This document shows, piece after piece, positions 21,430-30,071 of a DNA stretch of 38,710 bases (positions are counted from its first letter, which is position 1; every line of letters begins with the position of its first letter). A program made the translations under genes and the position numbers. The notes beneath the pieces are model-generated. The model was not told where the DNA came from and did no database searches. It was given only the letters and a program-made list of their open reading frames with translations. The DNA lies in the NCBI GenBank assembly GCA_030824075.1, contig JAVBYJ010000044.1, positions 1-38,710 of the forward strand, given 5' to 3'. This DNA is from Geothrix sp. Its GTDB lineage: Bacteria; Acidobacteriota; Holophagae; Holophagales; Holophagaceae.

Positions 21430-24400
21430 TTGGCGGAACGGAAAAACCAACAGATCGTCGTTCTCGGGGCGGAGGCGCACAACCTCGCGGGGTTCGATGT
21501 CCGGATCCCCCGGCGGAGCCTCACGGTCATCACGGGCGTCTCCGGGTCCGGCAAGTCCTCCCTCGCGTTCGACACCTTGTTCCGAGAGGGCCAGCGCCGC
21601 TTTCTGGAAACCCTGCCCTCCTTCGCACGCCAGTTCGTGGGTGGCCTCTCCCGGTCGGCCGTGCGCAGCATCGAGGGCCTGGGCCCCGCCGTGGCCGTGG
21701 GCCAGTGGTCCGGTCTGGCCAACCCACGCTCCACCGTCGGCACCCTCACGGAAACCTGGGACCTGCTGCGCCTGCTCTTTGCCCGCCTGGGCACAGCTCC
21801 GGAGGGGCTCCATCCCACGCGGGGCCTCTTCTCCTTCAACGGCGAAGAAGGCGCCTGCCCCCAGTGTCAGGGATTGGGCGTCGAGGACCGGCTGGACCTG
21901 GACCTGCTCATCGCCGATCCCACCAGGTCGCTGCGGGACGGGGCGCTGCGCGTCAGCACACCCAACGGCTACCTCATGTATTCGCAGGTGACCCTGCAGA
22001 TCCTGGACGACGTGCTTCGGGCCCATGGCGGGTCGGTGGACATCCCCTGGCAGGACCTCTGTGACGAAGCCCGTCAGGTGGTGCTCCACGGGTCGGATCG
22101 CCTGAAAGTCCCCTACGGCAAGCACCCCCTCGAGTCGCGTCTGAAGTGGACCGGCATCACCGCCCGGCCTCGCCAGGACGGTTTCTACCGTGGGCTCATT
22201 CCTGTCATGGAAGAGATCCTGCGGGGAAAAAGGAATGATTCCATCCTCCGTTTCGTTCGCAGCACCGCCTGCTCAGCCTGCCAAGGTGCGCGCCTGCGCC
22301 CGGAAGCCTTGGCCGTCCTTTGGCGCGGACAGCGCATCGTCGATCTCGCCACCCTCACCGTCCGGGATCTGCGTGCCTTCATGCTCTCGATCGAAGCCCG
22401 TTCGAGTGAAGCGGCCATTTTTTCGCCCATCCGCGCGGACCTCATCGCCCGTTGCGATTTGATGGTGGAACTCGGCCTGGGCTACCTGACCCTCGACCGC
22501 CCCGCCCCAAGTCTCTCCCGGGGCGAGGGACAACGACTGAAGCTCATCAGCCTGGCCATGGGCGAGCTGCGCGGCCTTCTGGTGGTGCTCGACGAACCAT
22601 CAGCCGGCCTTCATCCGCACGACGTGGGCCGCCTGATCCAGGTGCTTCGGCGCCTCCGGGACCAGGGCCAGACCGTGGTGGTGGTGGAACACGACGCCCA
22701 GATCGTCCGGGCAGCCGACTGGCTGATCGACCTGGGACCAGGGCCTGGGGACAAGGGTGGCCACCTGCTCTGGAGTGGCTCCCCCGCGGCATTCATGAAG
22801 CAGGAGCCAGCTTTCCCGGCGACGCCCACGCAGCGCTGGCTGATGGGAACCCTTTCGGCGGACCTCAAGCAGCCCCGCCCCAGCCGAGGATCCCTTAAGA
22901 TCGAGGGGCTTCACGGCCACAACCTGCAGAACCTCACGGTGACCCTGGCTGCAGGTGCGCTCAACGTGATCTCCGGAGTGTCCGGCGCGGGCAAGACGTC
23001 CCTCCTGGACGAGGTCGTGGCGCGCTTCCAGGTGGGGCTGGTTCCCGGCGCCCCCTTTCGCCGCATCGTCACCGTGGACGCGGACCCGATCGGGCGCACC
23101 CCCCGTTCCAATGCGGCCACCTACACCGGTGCCTTCGACCTCATCCGGGATCTCTTCGCAAACTCGCCCGAGGCCAAGGAACGCGGCCTCGGCAAGGGGA
23201 GCTTCTCTTTCAACACCGCAGGTGGCCGCTGCGAGGCCTGCGAGGGCGCGGGCGTGCAGGAAGTGGGGATGCGCTACCTCGGCAGCGTGGACATGGTGTG
23301 CGATGCCTGCGGGGGGCGGCGCTTCCATTCCGAGGTGCTGGCGGTGAAGGTCCGGGGGCGGAGCATCGCAGACGTGCTGGAGGGCAGCATCTCCGAAGCG
23401 GCCGAGCACTTCGCAAACCACCCGCGGCTCCGGCGCATCCTGGACGCGCTCCTGGATGTGGGGCTGGGCTACCTGCCCCTGGGCCAGCCCGCCACGACCC
23501 TTTCCGGGGGCGAAGCCCAGCGGGTGAAACTGGCCACCGAGCTCGCCAAGACCAGCAGCGGCCCAGCCCTCATCGCCCTGGACGAACCCACCACCGGCCT
23601 CCACGCCGCAGATGTTGGCGTGCTCCTGGAGGCCTGGGACCGCCTGCTCGACGCGGGCCACACCCTGCTGGTGGTGGACAACGATCTGGACGTGGTACGC
23701 CAGGCGGACCACGTGCTGGATCTTGGCCCAGGAAGCGGCCCCGAAGGGGGACGCCTGGTGATCAGCGGTTCTCCGGAGGAGGTCGCCGCCTGCGCGGAAT
23801 CCCTCACCGGTGCGGCGCTGCGGGAGGTTCCGGCTCCCCTCCAACCAGCCGCCCTCGCGGCGGAGCCTCCCCCCATCGAACTGGTGGGGGTTCGCACGCA
23901 CAACCTGCGAGACATCGACGTAAGCCTTCCCGCGGAGGGTCTGACGGTGGTCACGGGGCCTTCGGGTTCCGGCAAGTCCTCGCTGGTCTTTGACACGTTG
24001 CTGGCCGAAGCGCAGAACCGCTTCGCCGACCTGGTATCGCCCTGGGCCAGGCGCCTGCTGCCCCGGAAGGGAGGCGCTGACATCGTCGCCGCTCGCGGAC
24101 TCCAGGCCACCCTGGCCGTTCCCCAGCGCGCGGGACGCCGGAACCCCCGCTCCACCGTGGGCACAACCACCGAACTGGACGCGCTGCTGCGCCTTCTGTT
24201 CGCCCGGGCAGGCGAGCGCCCCTGCCCCGCCTGCGGAAGGCCTGCCCATGGTGAGCGCTGCGTCTGTGGACAAGCTCTCACGGCGCTTTGGGCCTCTGAT
24301 TTCTCCTCTCGCTCTGAACGCGGCGCCTGCCCCCAGTGCAAGGGGCTGGGCTTCCTTCAGCGCTGCGACCCCGAGCGGCTGGTGAGCTGGCCTGACCGGC

Positions 24401-26340
24401 CGCTGAACGGGGGGGCTATGGACGGTACCCGCTTCGGCGCCTACCTGGGCGAAGCGGATGGCCAGTTCATGGCCACCCTCCAGCACGTGGCCACCCAATC
24501 CGGCCTGGATCTCGCCCGTCCCTGGCGCGAGCTCGGGCCCGCCGAGCGTCAGCTCGCCATGTTCGGCACCGGGGACGCCCTGCATGAGGTGACCTGGCAC
24601 TTCCGACGCGGCAAGGCGGAAGGTACCCATCATCTTCAGACCACCTGGGACGGATTCGCCAACCTCGTGGACCAGGAATACGAACGGGTCCACGCCGATC
24701 CCAAGGGTGAAGAATTGGAAGCCCTGCTGGTGGACACGCCCTGCTCCGACTGCGGTGGCGAGCGCCTGCGAGCCACGCCCCGGGCCGTTCGTTTGGGTCG
24801 GCTCCGCTTCCCCGACCTCCTGGCCATGCCCATCGACGCTGCGCTCGGATGGTTCGAGTCGCTGGGCGCCCACGGGCTGTCCTCGCGGGCATTCACCCTG
24901 ACCGAAGGGCTTCGGAGGGACAGCCTCGGGCGCCTCAAGGGGCTCTCGGAGGCCGGACTGGGCTACCTGTCCATTCAACGGGAGATGGCCAGCCTCTCGG
25001 GTGGTGAGGCTCAGCGGGTGCGGCTGGCGGCGGCTCTGGGGGGCGGCCTTGTGGGCGTCACCTATGTCCTGGACGAGCCCACCCAGGGGCTTCACCCGAG
25101 GGACATCCAGCGTCTGGGAGGGGTCCTGCGCCGCCTGGCGGATGCGGGTAACGCCGTCCTTCTGGTCGAGCACGAAAGCGTCCTCATCGCCTTGGCAGAC
25201 CAGATCATCGAGCTCGGTCCAGGCGCAGGACCCGATGGCGGGCGGCTCATGGCGATGGGATCCCCGGCCGAGCTGCAGCGCCTCCCGGCTTCCCGAGCAG
25301 GTGCCCGACTCCGCCGTTCGCGCGCCTCCCGCGCCAAGGAACCCGTCGTCACAGGAACGCCGGGCATCCGGGTTCGGGGCGCCTTCCTCCACAACCTGCA
25401 GGGGATCGATCTGACCTTTCCTGCGGGTGCCGTGGTGGCCGTCACGGGCGTCTCGGGAAGTGGCAAGTCCAGCCTTGTTCTCGAAGTACTCGCCCCCTCC
25501 CTGCAGAATCATCTGCACGGCCGCGGTTCCGTGGGGTGTGTGGGCATCGACCTGCTGACGGATCTCCACGAGGTCATCACCGCCGACCAGGGGACCCTGG
25601 GCCTCGCCTGGAGCAGCACCGTCCTCACGCTCACGGGCCTGAGTGAGCCGCTTCGCAAGCGCTTCGCCGCAACCCCTCGGGCCAAGACCCTCAGACTCTC
25701 AGCCAAGCATTTCTCCACCACCGCTCCCGGAGGCCGCTGCGAGGTCTGCCAGGGACGCGGCGTGATCACTGTGGCCATGGATCTTCTGCCGGATGTCACG
25801 GTGGGCTGCGAAACCTGTCTGGGACGACGTTTCAAGCCCGAGGTGCTGACGTGCCTCCTGGAGGGCCGCAGCATCGCGGATCTGCTGGAGGCCAGTGTGG
25901 CCGAGCTGATCGGATCCTTGGCTGGAGATGCTCCTTTGGTCAGGCCCCTGAAGGCCTTGAACGACGTCGGGTTGGGGTACCTGCGCCTGGGCCAGGAGGG
26001 CTCCGCCCTCTCGGAAGGGGAACGCCAGCGCCTTCGTCTCGCGGGCCTGATCGCAGAACCGCCCAAAGAAAGGGCCGCCATCCTGCTGGACGAACCCACA
26101 CGCGGCATGGGCTTCGAGGATGTGGACCGCCTGTTGGGGGTGCTGCGCCGTCTGGCCCAGGCCGGCCACCTCGTCGTGGCGGTGGAGCACGACCTCGACT
26201 TCATCGCCAGCAGCGACTGGGTCATCGACCTCGGTCCAGAAGGCGGCGCGGGTGGGGGTCAGGTGGTGGCAGAAGGCCCGCCGGAAAAGGTGCTTTCATG
26301 TTCTGCTTCATTCACAGGACAGGCCTTGGCGAATCGGTAA
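21430..26340 (+). CDS. Double-length UvrA-type ATPase (tandem fusion, four ABC ATPase sites)
   Basis: UvrA recognises damaged DNA in nucleotide excision repair and normally has about 940 aa with two ATPase sites. This protein has 1636 aa and four: P-loops GVSGSGKSS (about 36), GVSGAGKTS (about 515), GPSGSGKSS (about 842) and GVSGSGKSS (about 1339). Signature motifs are SRGEGQR (about 361, altered), LSGGEAQR (about 690), LSGGEAQR (about 1187) and LSEGERQR (about 1526, altered); Walker B is LDEP each time. UvrA-type zinc CxxC pairs occur in both halves, and the NPRSTVGT motif occurs twice. It is thus two UvrA-like units in one chain. The region that would bind UvrB appears reduced, as in UvrA2/DrrC-type proteins. 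Start chosen at TTG 21430, just before the conserved part; the frame is open back to 21286. Repair, drug tolerance or another DNA-linked role are all possible. Confidence 0.85.
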   Translation: MAERKNQQIVVLGAEAHNLAGFDVRIPRRSLTVITGVSGSGKSSLAFDTLFREGQRRFLETLPSFARQFVGGLSRSAVRSIEGLGPAVAVGQWSGLANPRSTVGTLTETWDLLRLLFARLGTAPEGLHPTRGLFSFNGEEGACPQCQGLGVEDRLDLDLLIADPTRSLRDGALRVSTPNGYLMYSQVTLQILDDVLRAHGGSVDIPWQDLCDEARQVVLHGSDRLKVPYGKHPLESRLKWTGITARPRQDGFYRGLIPVMEEILRGKRNDSILRFVRSTACSACQGARLRPEALAVLWRGQRIVDLATLTVRDLRAFMLSIEARSSEAAIFSPIRADLIARCDLMVELGLGYLTLDRPAPSLSRGEGQRLKLISLAMGELRGLLVVLDEPSAGLHPHDVGRLIQVLRRLRDQGQTVVVVEHDAQIVRAADWLIDLGPGPGDKGGHLLWSGSPAAFMKQEPAFPATPTQRWLMGTLSADLKQPRPSRGSLKIEGLHGHNLQNLTVTLAAGALNVISGVSGAGKTSLLDEVVARFQVGLVPGAPFRRIVTVDADPIGRTPRSNAATYTGAFDLIRDLFANSPEAKERGLGKGSFSFNTAGGRCEACEGAGVQEVGMRYLGSVDMVCDACGGRRFHSEVLAVKVRGRSIADVLEGSISEAAEHFANHPRLRRILDALLDVGLGYLPLGQPATTLSGGEAQRVKLATELAKTSSGPALIALDEPTTGLHAADVGVLLEAWDRLLDAGHTLLVVDNDLDVVRQADHVLDLGPGSGPEGGRLVISGSPEEVAACAESLTGAALREVPAPLQPAALAAEPPPIELVGVRTHNLRDIDVSLPAEGLTVVTGPSGSGKSSLVFDTLLAEAQNRFADLVSPWARRLLPRKGGADIVAARGLQATLAVPQRAGRRNPRSTVGTTTELDALLRLLFARAGERPCPACGRPAHGERCVCGQALTALWASDFSSRSERGACPQCKGLGFLQRCDPERLVSWPDRPLNGGAMDGTRFGAYLGEADGQFMATLQHVATQSGLDLARPWRELGPAERQLAMFGTGDALHEVTWHFRRGKAEGTHHLQTTWDGFANLVDQEYERVHADPKGEELEALLVDTPCSDCGGERLRATPRAVRLGRLRFPDLLAMPIDAALGWFESLGAHGLSSRAFTLTEGLRRDSLGRLKGLSEAGLGYLSIQREMASLSGGEAQRVRLAAALGGGLVGVTYVLDEPTQGLHPRDIQRLGGVLRRLADAGNAVLLVEHESVLIALADQIIELGPGAGPDGGRLMAMGSPAELQRLPASRAGARLRRSRASRAKEPVVTGTPGIRVRGAFLHNLQGIDLTFPAGAVVAVTGVSGSGKSSLVLEVLAPSLQNHLHGRGSVGCVGIDLLTDLHEVITADQGTLGLAWSSTVLTLTGLSEPLRKRFAATPRAKTLRLSAKHFSTTAPGGRCEVCQGRGVITVAMDLLPDVTVGCETCLGRRFKPEVLTCLLEGRSIADLLEASVAELIGSLAGDAPLVRPLKALNDVGLGYLRLGQEGSALSEGERQRLRLAGLIAEPPKERAAILLDEPTRGMGFEDVDRLLGVLRRLAQAGHLVVAVEHDLDFIASSDWVIDLGPEGGAGGGQVVAEGPPEKVLSCSASFTGQALANR

Positions 26341-26380
26341 ACGCCGCTCAAGATTCGCTGACCTCCTTTCCCGGGAAAGC

Positions 26381-26403
26381 GCCTTCCGGGCCCACCGGAA
26401 GGC
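26381..26403 (+). terminator. Hairpin between the uvrA-like and tetR genes
   Basis: Perfect 9-bp stem GCCTTCCGG / CCGGAAGGC with a GCCCA loop, 40 bases after the UvrA-like stop and preceded by another palindrome (CTTTCCCGGGAAAG). There is no T run, so strength is uncertain. Confidence 0.5.
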
Positions 26404-26483
26404 CTCATCCTTGAGCATCCACGCCTGCGGCGAGCTTGACCCCGCAACGCCCCACCTCGTACCCTCGCCCCAGGAGCCCTCTG

Positions 26484-27119
26484 TTGAAATTGACCCAAGG
26501 AGAAAAGTCGGAACGAAGCCGTGGCGTGATCCTGGAGGCGGCTCTCCAGCTTTTCTCGAAGCAGGGCTATCGGGGCACCAGCATCCGTGAAATCGCCGCG
26601 GAAGCGGGGCTGTCCACGGGCAACGTCTACCATCACTTCCCAGACAAGGAGACCCTGTTCAGGACCCTCCTTGATCAGTACTGGGAAGCCATCGATACGC
26701 CGGAGTTCCCGTTCAACAAAGCCCTCGCGGCTGGAGCCTTCCCGGATGATCTTGAGGCCCTCGCCGAGGCCGCCCGGGAGAGCGTCACCAGCTACCGCCG
26801 CCATGTGGCCTTGATCTACGTGGACGTGGTCGAATTCGATGGCACCCACATCCGGAAGTTCTACTCGGGAATGTCAGGTCGGTTCGAGTCGTTCCTGAGC
26901 AAGCGCTTTCCCGACGACCAGCTGAAAGATCAGCTGGCCCCAGGATTGGATCCGACCACGGCGCTCATGCTGGCGAGTCGCGTCTTCCTGCAGTATTTCG
27001 CGGTGGAGATCTTGTTTGGAGTGCCGGATCAGCTTGGCCAGGAGACCCCAGCCGCGTTGAAGGAGATCTCCAAAATCCTTCGCCGAGGCTTTTTGAGGCC
27101 TCCAGACCTCAAGAAATAA
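26484..27119 (+). CDS. TetR-family transcriptional regulator
   Basis: This 211-aa protein has the N-terminal TetR DNA-binding domain (residues about 10-58: ILEAALQLFSKQGYRGTSIREIAAEAGLSTG is the core, with the NVYHHFPDKETLF end of the recognition region), followed by a helical ligand-binding domain that is not conserved enough to predict the ligand. Start is TTG 26484 with AGGAG seven bases upstream; the frame remains open to 26436 without a better site. It lies 258 bp upstream of the KAS III-like gene in the same direction and is the likely local repressor of the catabolic locus, probably responding to a CoA thioester or free acid. A candidate operator is at 27295-27314. Confidence 0.9.
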   Translation: MKLTQGEKSERSRGVILEAALQLFSKQGYRGTSIREIAAEAGLSTGNVYHHFPDKETLFRTLLDQYWEAIDTPEFPFNKALAAGAFPDDLEALAEAARESVTSYRRHVALIYVDVVEFDGTHIRKFYSGMSGRFESFLSKRFPDDQLKDQLAPGLDPTTALMLASRVFLQYFAVEILFGVPDQLGQETPAALKEISKILRRGFLRPPDLKK

Positions 27120-27258
27120 TCGGCGCCTAAGTCGACCTCGAACGCCTTTGACCATTCAACCTTTGGTCCAGCTGCGGCTTTTGCCCCGGGCGGCCCTGCA
27201 GGTACGCATGGTGGGATGAGACCTGCGTCACACGATGGACACAATTCTGTGTTTCCCG

Positions 27259-27314
27259 TTGACAAGGGTACGGCCGCAGCGGAACCTTCTCAAAAACCGA
27301 CCGACCGTTCGTTT
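27259..27314 (+). promoter_or_regulatory. Probable promoter and TetR-type operator of the catabolic locus
   Basis: A perfect -35 box TTGACA lies at 27259-27264; the -10 at 17-18 bp is poor. Directly downstream, AACCGACCG (27295-27303) and CGTTCGTTT (27306-27314) form an imperfect palindrome with a two-base centre. CCGACCG-type arms are common in operators of TetR regulators of acyl-CoA catabolism. Sited between promoter and gene, it fits repression by the TetR protein encoded just upstream. Confidence 0.45.
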
Positions 27315-27377
27315 TTTAAATTCAACCCGATCTGCTTCGCCCACCCCTGCCCATTGGCCTGGCGCACAAGAGGAATC

Positions 27378-28370
27378 ATGAACCGATTCGCGACGATCGC
27401 TTCCACGGGTTGCTACCTGCCCGAGATCGAGGTGAACAACGACGAACTCCGCAGGCGCTTTGCGCACCTCCCCGAATTCGTGGATCAGATGGAGGCCTCC
27501 TCGGGGATTCGCTGCCGGTGGCACGCTCCCGAAGACTGGGCGACCTCCGATCTGGCCCTGCCGGCTGCGAAGCAGGCCCTCGAACGTGCCGGGCTGCGTC
27601 CAGAAGATGTCGACCTGATCATCCTCGGCACGGATTCGCCGGACTACATCACACCCGCGACCTCGGTGGTCCTGCAGCACAAGCTTGGCGCGATCCATGC
27701 GGGGACCTTCGATGTCGGCTGCGCCTGCGCCTCCTTTCCCACGGCCTTGGCCTCAGGCGCTGGCTGGATTGTCACCAACCCGGCCATCAACACCGTGCTG
27801 GTGGTCGGCGTCTACCTGATGCACAAGCTGGCCGCTCCCGAGGATCCCCTGAGCTTCTTCTATGGGGATGGGGCCGGTGCGGCGGTACTGGTGGCTTCGG
27901 ATCGTCCCGGCTTCATCGGCGCGACGGCCCAGGCGGATGGCGCCTACCACAAGCACTGGGGCCTTTTCTCGGGCGGCACGTACGAACCGGCCACCCTGGC
28001 CTCGGTGGCCGCGGGCCGGACCACGGTAAAGATGCTCGAGCGCTATCCGCCCGAGATCAACCATGAGGGCTGGCCCCGAATGGTGCGCAAGCTGGCGGCC
28101 GGGAGTGGGTTCGCGCTCTCCGACATCGATTTCATCATCTTCACCCAGGTGCGGAAACCTTCCATTGACTTGGTCATGGCCGACCTCGGACTGCCCATGG
28201 AAAAGACCCACACCATCATGGAAGCGTGGGGCTACACCGGCTCGGCCTGCCTCGCCATGGCCCTGGACGACGCCCTTGCCAAGAAGAAGATCCGCTCCGG
28301 CGACCGGCTTGTGCTGGTCGGCTCCGGGGTGGGCTACAACCAGGCCGCCGTTGCGTTCGTCATGCCCTGA
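27378..28370 (+). CDS. KAS III (FabH)-like thiolase-fold protein lacking the usual His and Asn
   Basis: This 330-aa protein has the FabH/3-oxoacyl-ACP synthase III fold: an N-terminal GCYLPE and SSGIR, catalytic-type C117 in DVGCACASF, the YGDGAGAAVL loop, and GSGVGYNQAAVAFVM at the end. FabH normally uses Cys-His-Asn; here the His position (PHQANxR in FabH) reads FTQVRKPS with Thr256, and the Asn position (GNTS) reads GYTG. Without them decarboxylative condensation is unlikely. Acyl transfer or hydrolysis by the remaining Cys, or a partner role for the next-door thiolase, are more likely; that is inference. The ATG at 27378 is preceded by AGAGGA. It is the first structural gene of the catabolic locus. 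Confidence 0.8.
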   Translation: MNRFATIASTGCYLPEIEVNNDELRRRFAHLPEFVDQMEASSGIRCRWHAPEDWATSDLALPAAKQALERAGLRPEDVDLIILGTDSPDYITPATSVVLQHKLGAIHAGTFDVGCACASFPTALASGAGWIVTNPAINTVLVVGVYLMHKLAAPEDPLSFFYGDGAGAAVLVASDRPGFIGATAQADGAYHKHWGLFSGGTYEPATLASVAAGRTTVKMLERYPPEINHEGWPRMVRKLAAGSGFALSDIDFIIFTQVRKPSIDLVMADLGLPMEKTHTIMEAWGYTGSACLAMALDDALAKKKIRSGDRLVLVGSGVGYNQAAVAFVMP

Positions 28371-28423
28371 TTTCCCCTGTTTAGAAGCAAGGCCAGGCAT
28401 TCACCTCTGAAAGGAAACTGTCC

Positions 28424-29665
28424 ATGAGCAAGGCGAGCATCATCGGTGCCTACAACACGGAATTCGGCGCGTTCATCAAGAAGGACAAGGCGACCGGCCT
28501 GATCACCGATACCAAGACCTATTACGACCTGCTGGTGGAGGCGGGGCGCGGCGCCATTGCCGACGCGGGGCTGGAGGCGAAGGACATCGACGCCATCTAT
28601 GTCGGATCCTGCTCCCCGGGTTCCTTCATCAACCAGGAACATGTCGCCCCACTCGCGGCAGAGATCCATCCGGACCTGCGCTTCAAGCCGATGACCCGCT
28701 GCGAGTGCGCCTGCGCGTCGAGTTCGGTGGCGCTTTATGACGCGGTGTACGCCATCGAGGCTGGTCGAGCCAAACACGTCCTGGTGATCGGCGTGGAAAA
28801 GATGAACCTGCTGCCGACGCCCCAGATGACCCATGTGCTGGCCTGTTGCTCCCACTGGCCCAGCGAGGGCTCGCGCGGCATGTCCTTCCCGATGTTGTTC
28901 GCCGAATACGCCAAGGGCTACCAGGCGCACTACAAGATCCCTGCCGAGGAGCTGGAGAAGATGCTCTGGACGGCAGGCGCCCTCTGCTACAGGAACGGCG
29001 CGGAGAACCCGCTGGCCCACGTCAAGAACGGTCCGGCGAGCGTTGAGGCCATCATGAAGCTCAACGAGCTGGATGCCAAAGGCAAGTGCAAGAACATGAT
29101 GATTGCCGCTCCCTTGCGTCTGCACGACTGCTCGCTGGTAACGGACGGCGCCGCGGCCCTGGTCATCACCCAGACCTCGAACGTCAGCAACAAGAAGCGC
29201 GCCGTGGAAATCGCCGGCATCGGCCACTCCGTTGAACGTCTGCCAGAGAACGTCCGTCCGAACATGCACGAACTGATGGCTGGCAAGGACGCGGTCGCCA
29301 AAGCCTACAAGGAAGCTGGTATCACCGCGGCCGACATCGATCTGGCCGAAGTGCATGACTGCTTCACCATCAACCAGATCCTCTCGACCGAGGCCCTTGG
29401 GCTCTCCGTGGACGGACGAGGCGGCTACGACTACCTGGATGGCCGGTTTACGCGGGACGACCAGGTGGCCATCAACCTCTCCGGCGGCCTGAAGTCCAAG
29501 GGCCACCCCGTGGGCGCCACCGGCGCGTCCATGCATGCCCTGATCTACAAGCAGCTGATCGGGGAACCCATCGGCGTGAAGGCCAGAAAAGCCGATATCG
29601 GCGTGGCGTTCAACGTGGGCGGCTCGGCCGTGACCAACTGCGTCACCGTCCTGAAAAAGCTGTAG
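28424..29665 (+). CDS. Thiolase (acetyl-CoA acetyltransferase / SCP-x-like)
   Basis: This 413-aa thiolase has nucleophile C97 in ECACASSS, H311 in EVHDCFTIN, and the GGLKSKGHPVGATG box with H361 close to its end, plus NVGGSAVTNCVTVL at the C terminus. It belongs to the non-classical thiolase group (SCP-x type), which includes degradative thiolases that often need a small OB-fold/zinc partner. No such DUF35 partner is seen; instead a 105-aa protein of unknown type follows by 27 bp. Thiolases of this kind cleave 3-oxoacyl-CoA with CoA to release acetyl-CoA or another acyl-CoA. The start has AAAGGA upstream. Neighbours (KAS III-like, SDR, CoA-transferase) fit a beta-oxidation-like route for an organic acid. 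Confidence 0.88.
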   Translation: MSKASIIGAYNTEFGAFIKKDKATGLITDTKTYYDLLVEAGRGAIADAGLEAKDIDAIYVGSCSPGSFINQEHVAPLAAEIHPDLRFKPMTRCECACASSSVALYDAVYAIEAGRAKHVLVIGVEKMNLLPTPQMTHVLACCSHWPSEGSRGMSFPMLFAEYAKGYQAHYKIPAEELEKMLWTAGALCYRNGAENPLAHVKNGPASVEAIMKLNELDAKGKCKNMMIAAPLRLHDCSLVTDGAAALVITQTSNVSNKKRAVEIAGIGHSVERLPENVRPNMHELMAGKDAVAKAYKEAGITAADIDLAEVHDCFTINQILSTEALGLSVDGRGGYDYLDGRFTRDDQVAINLSGGLKSKGHPVGATGASMHALIYKQLIGEPIGVKARKADIGVAFNVGGSAVTNCVTVLKKL

Positions 29666-29692
29666 TCACGGCCAGCGGGGGAAAGGACGAAT

Positions 29693-30010
29693 ATGCTGAA
29701 TATCCGATACAACGACATGCAGTTCGCGGTCGAGCCGAGGGCTGGCCGCTGGGACATCACCTACACCTTGCCGGGCGGAGCCATCGCCATCGCAGGCGCG
29801 GGCCTGTTTGCAGGCCTGTCCGAAAACGAGGCGGGGGCCCGCGCTCTGGCCCTGATCAAGACGATTTTCCCCGTCGGGGTCAAGTCGGTGGGCCCAGACG
29901 TCAATCATCCGAACACGATCGGAGATCTGAAGATCATCGGCCCCGATGTCACCCATCCCAATTTCATCTACTGGAACAAGGACAGCGTCTCGTGTCCCAA
30001 GGAGCTTTGA
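29693..30010 (+). CDS. Unknown 105-aa protein with duplicated GPDVxHPN motif
   Basis: This short protein starts at ATG 29693 after a good AAGGA site, 27 bp downstream of the thiolase, and precedes the SDR gene by 61 bp. It has no signal peptide; residues 28-42 are Gly/Ala-rich and mildly hydrophobic. Its most striking part is a tandem motif: GPDVNHPN at 67-74 and GPDVTHPN at 83-90, each followed by a short beta-like stretch. Only one Cys (101) occurs, so it is not the zinc-ribbon DUF35 protein that often pairs with such thiolases. I do not recognise the family. Position in the operon suggests a subunit or helper of the thiolase/KAS III-like pair, or a small binding protein; the two His might bind a metal or ligand. 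Confidence 0.7.
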   Translation: MLNIRYNDMQFAVEPRAGRWDITYTLPGGAIAIAGAGLFAGLSENEAGARALALIKTIFPVGVKSVGPDVNHPNTIGDLKIIGPDVTHPNFIYWNKDSVSCPKEL

Positions 30011-30071
30011 TCCGCGTGATCAAGCCGCCCAGCTCACCTCCGTCTCACGATTCAACCCAGAGGAACCAACC

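Noticed and set aside
22600..25569. Long open frame antisense to the uvrA-like gene (about 990 codons)
   Set aside because: High GC at third positions keeps antisense frames open; the translation has no family marks, while the plus strand has complete UvrA motifs.
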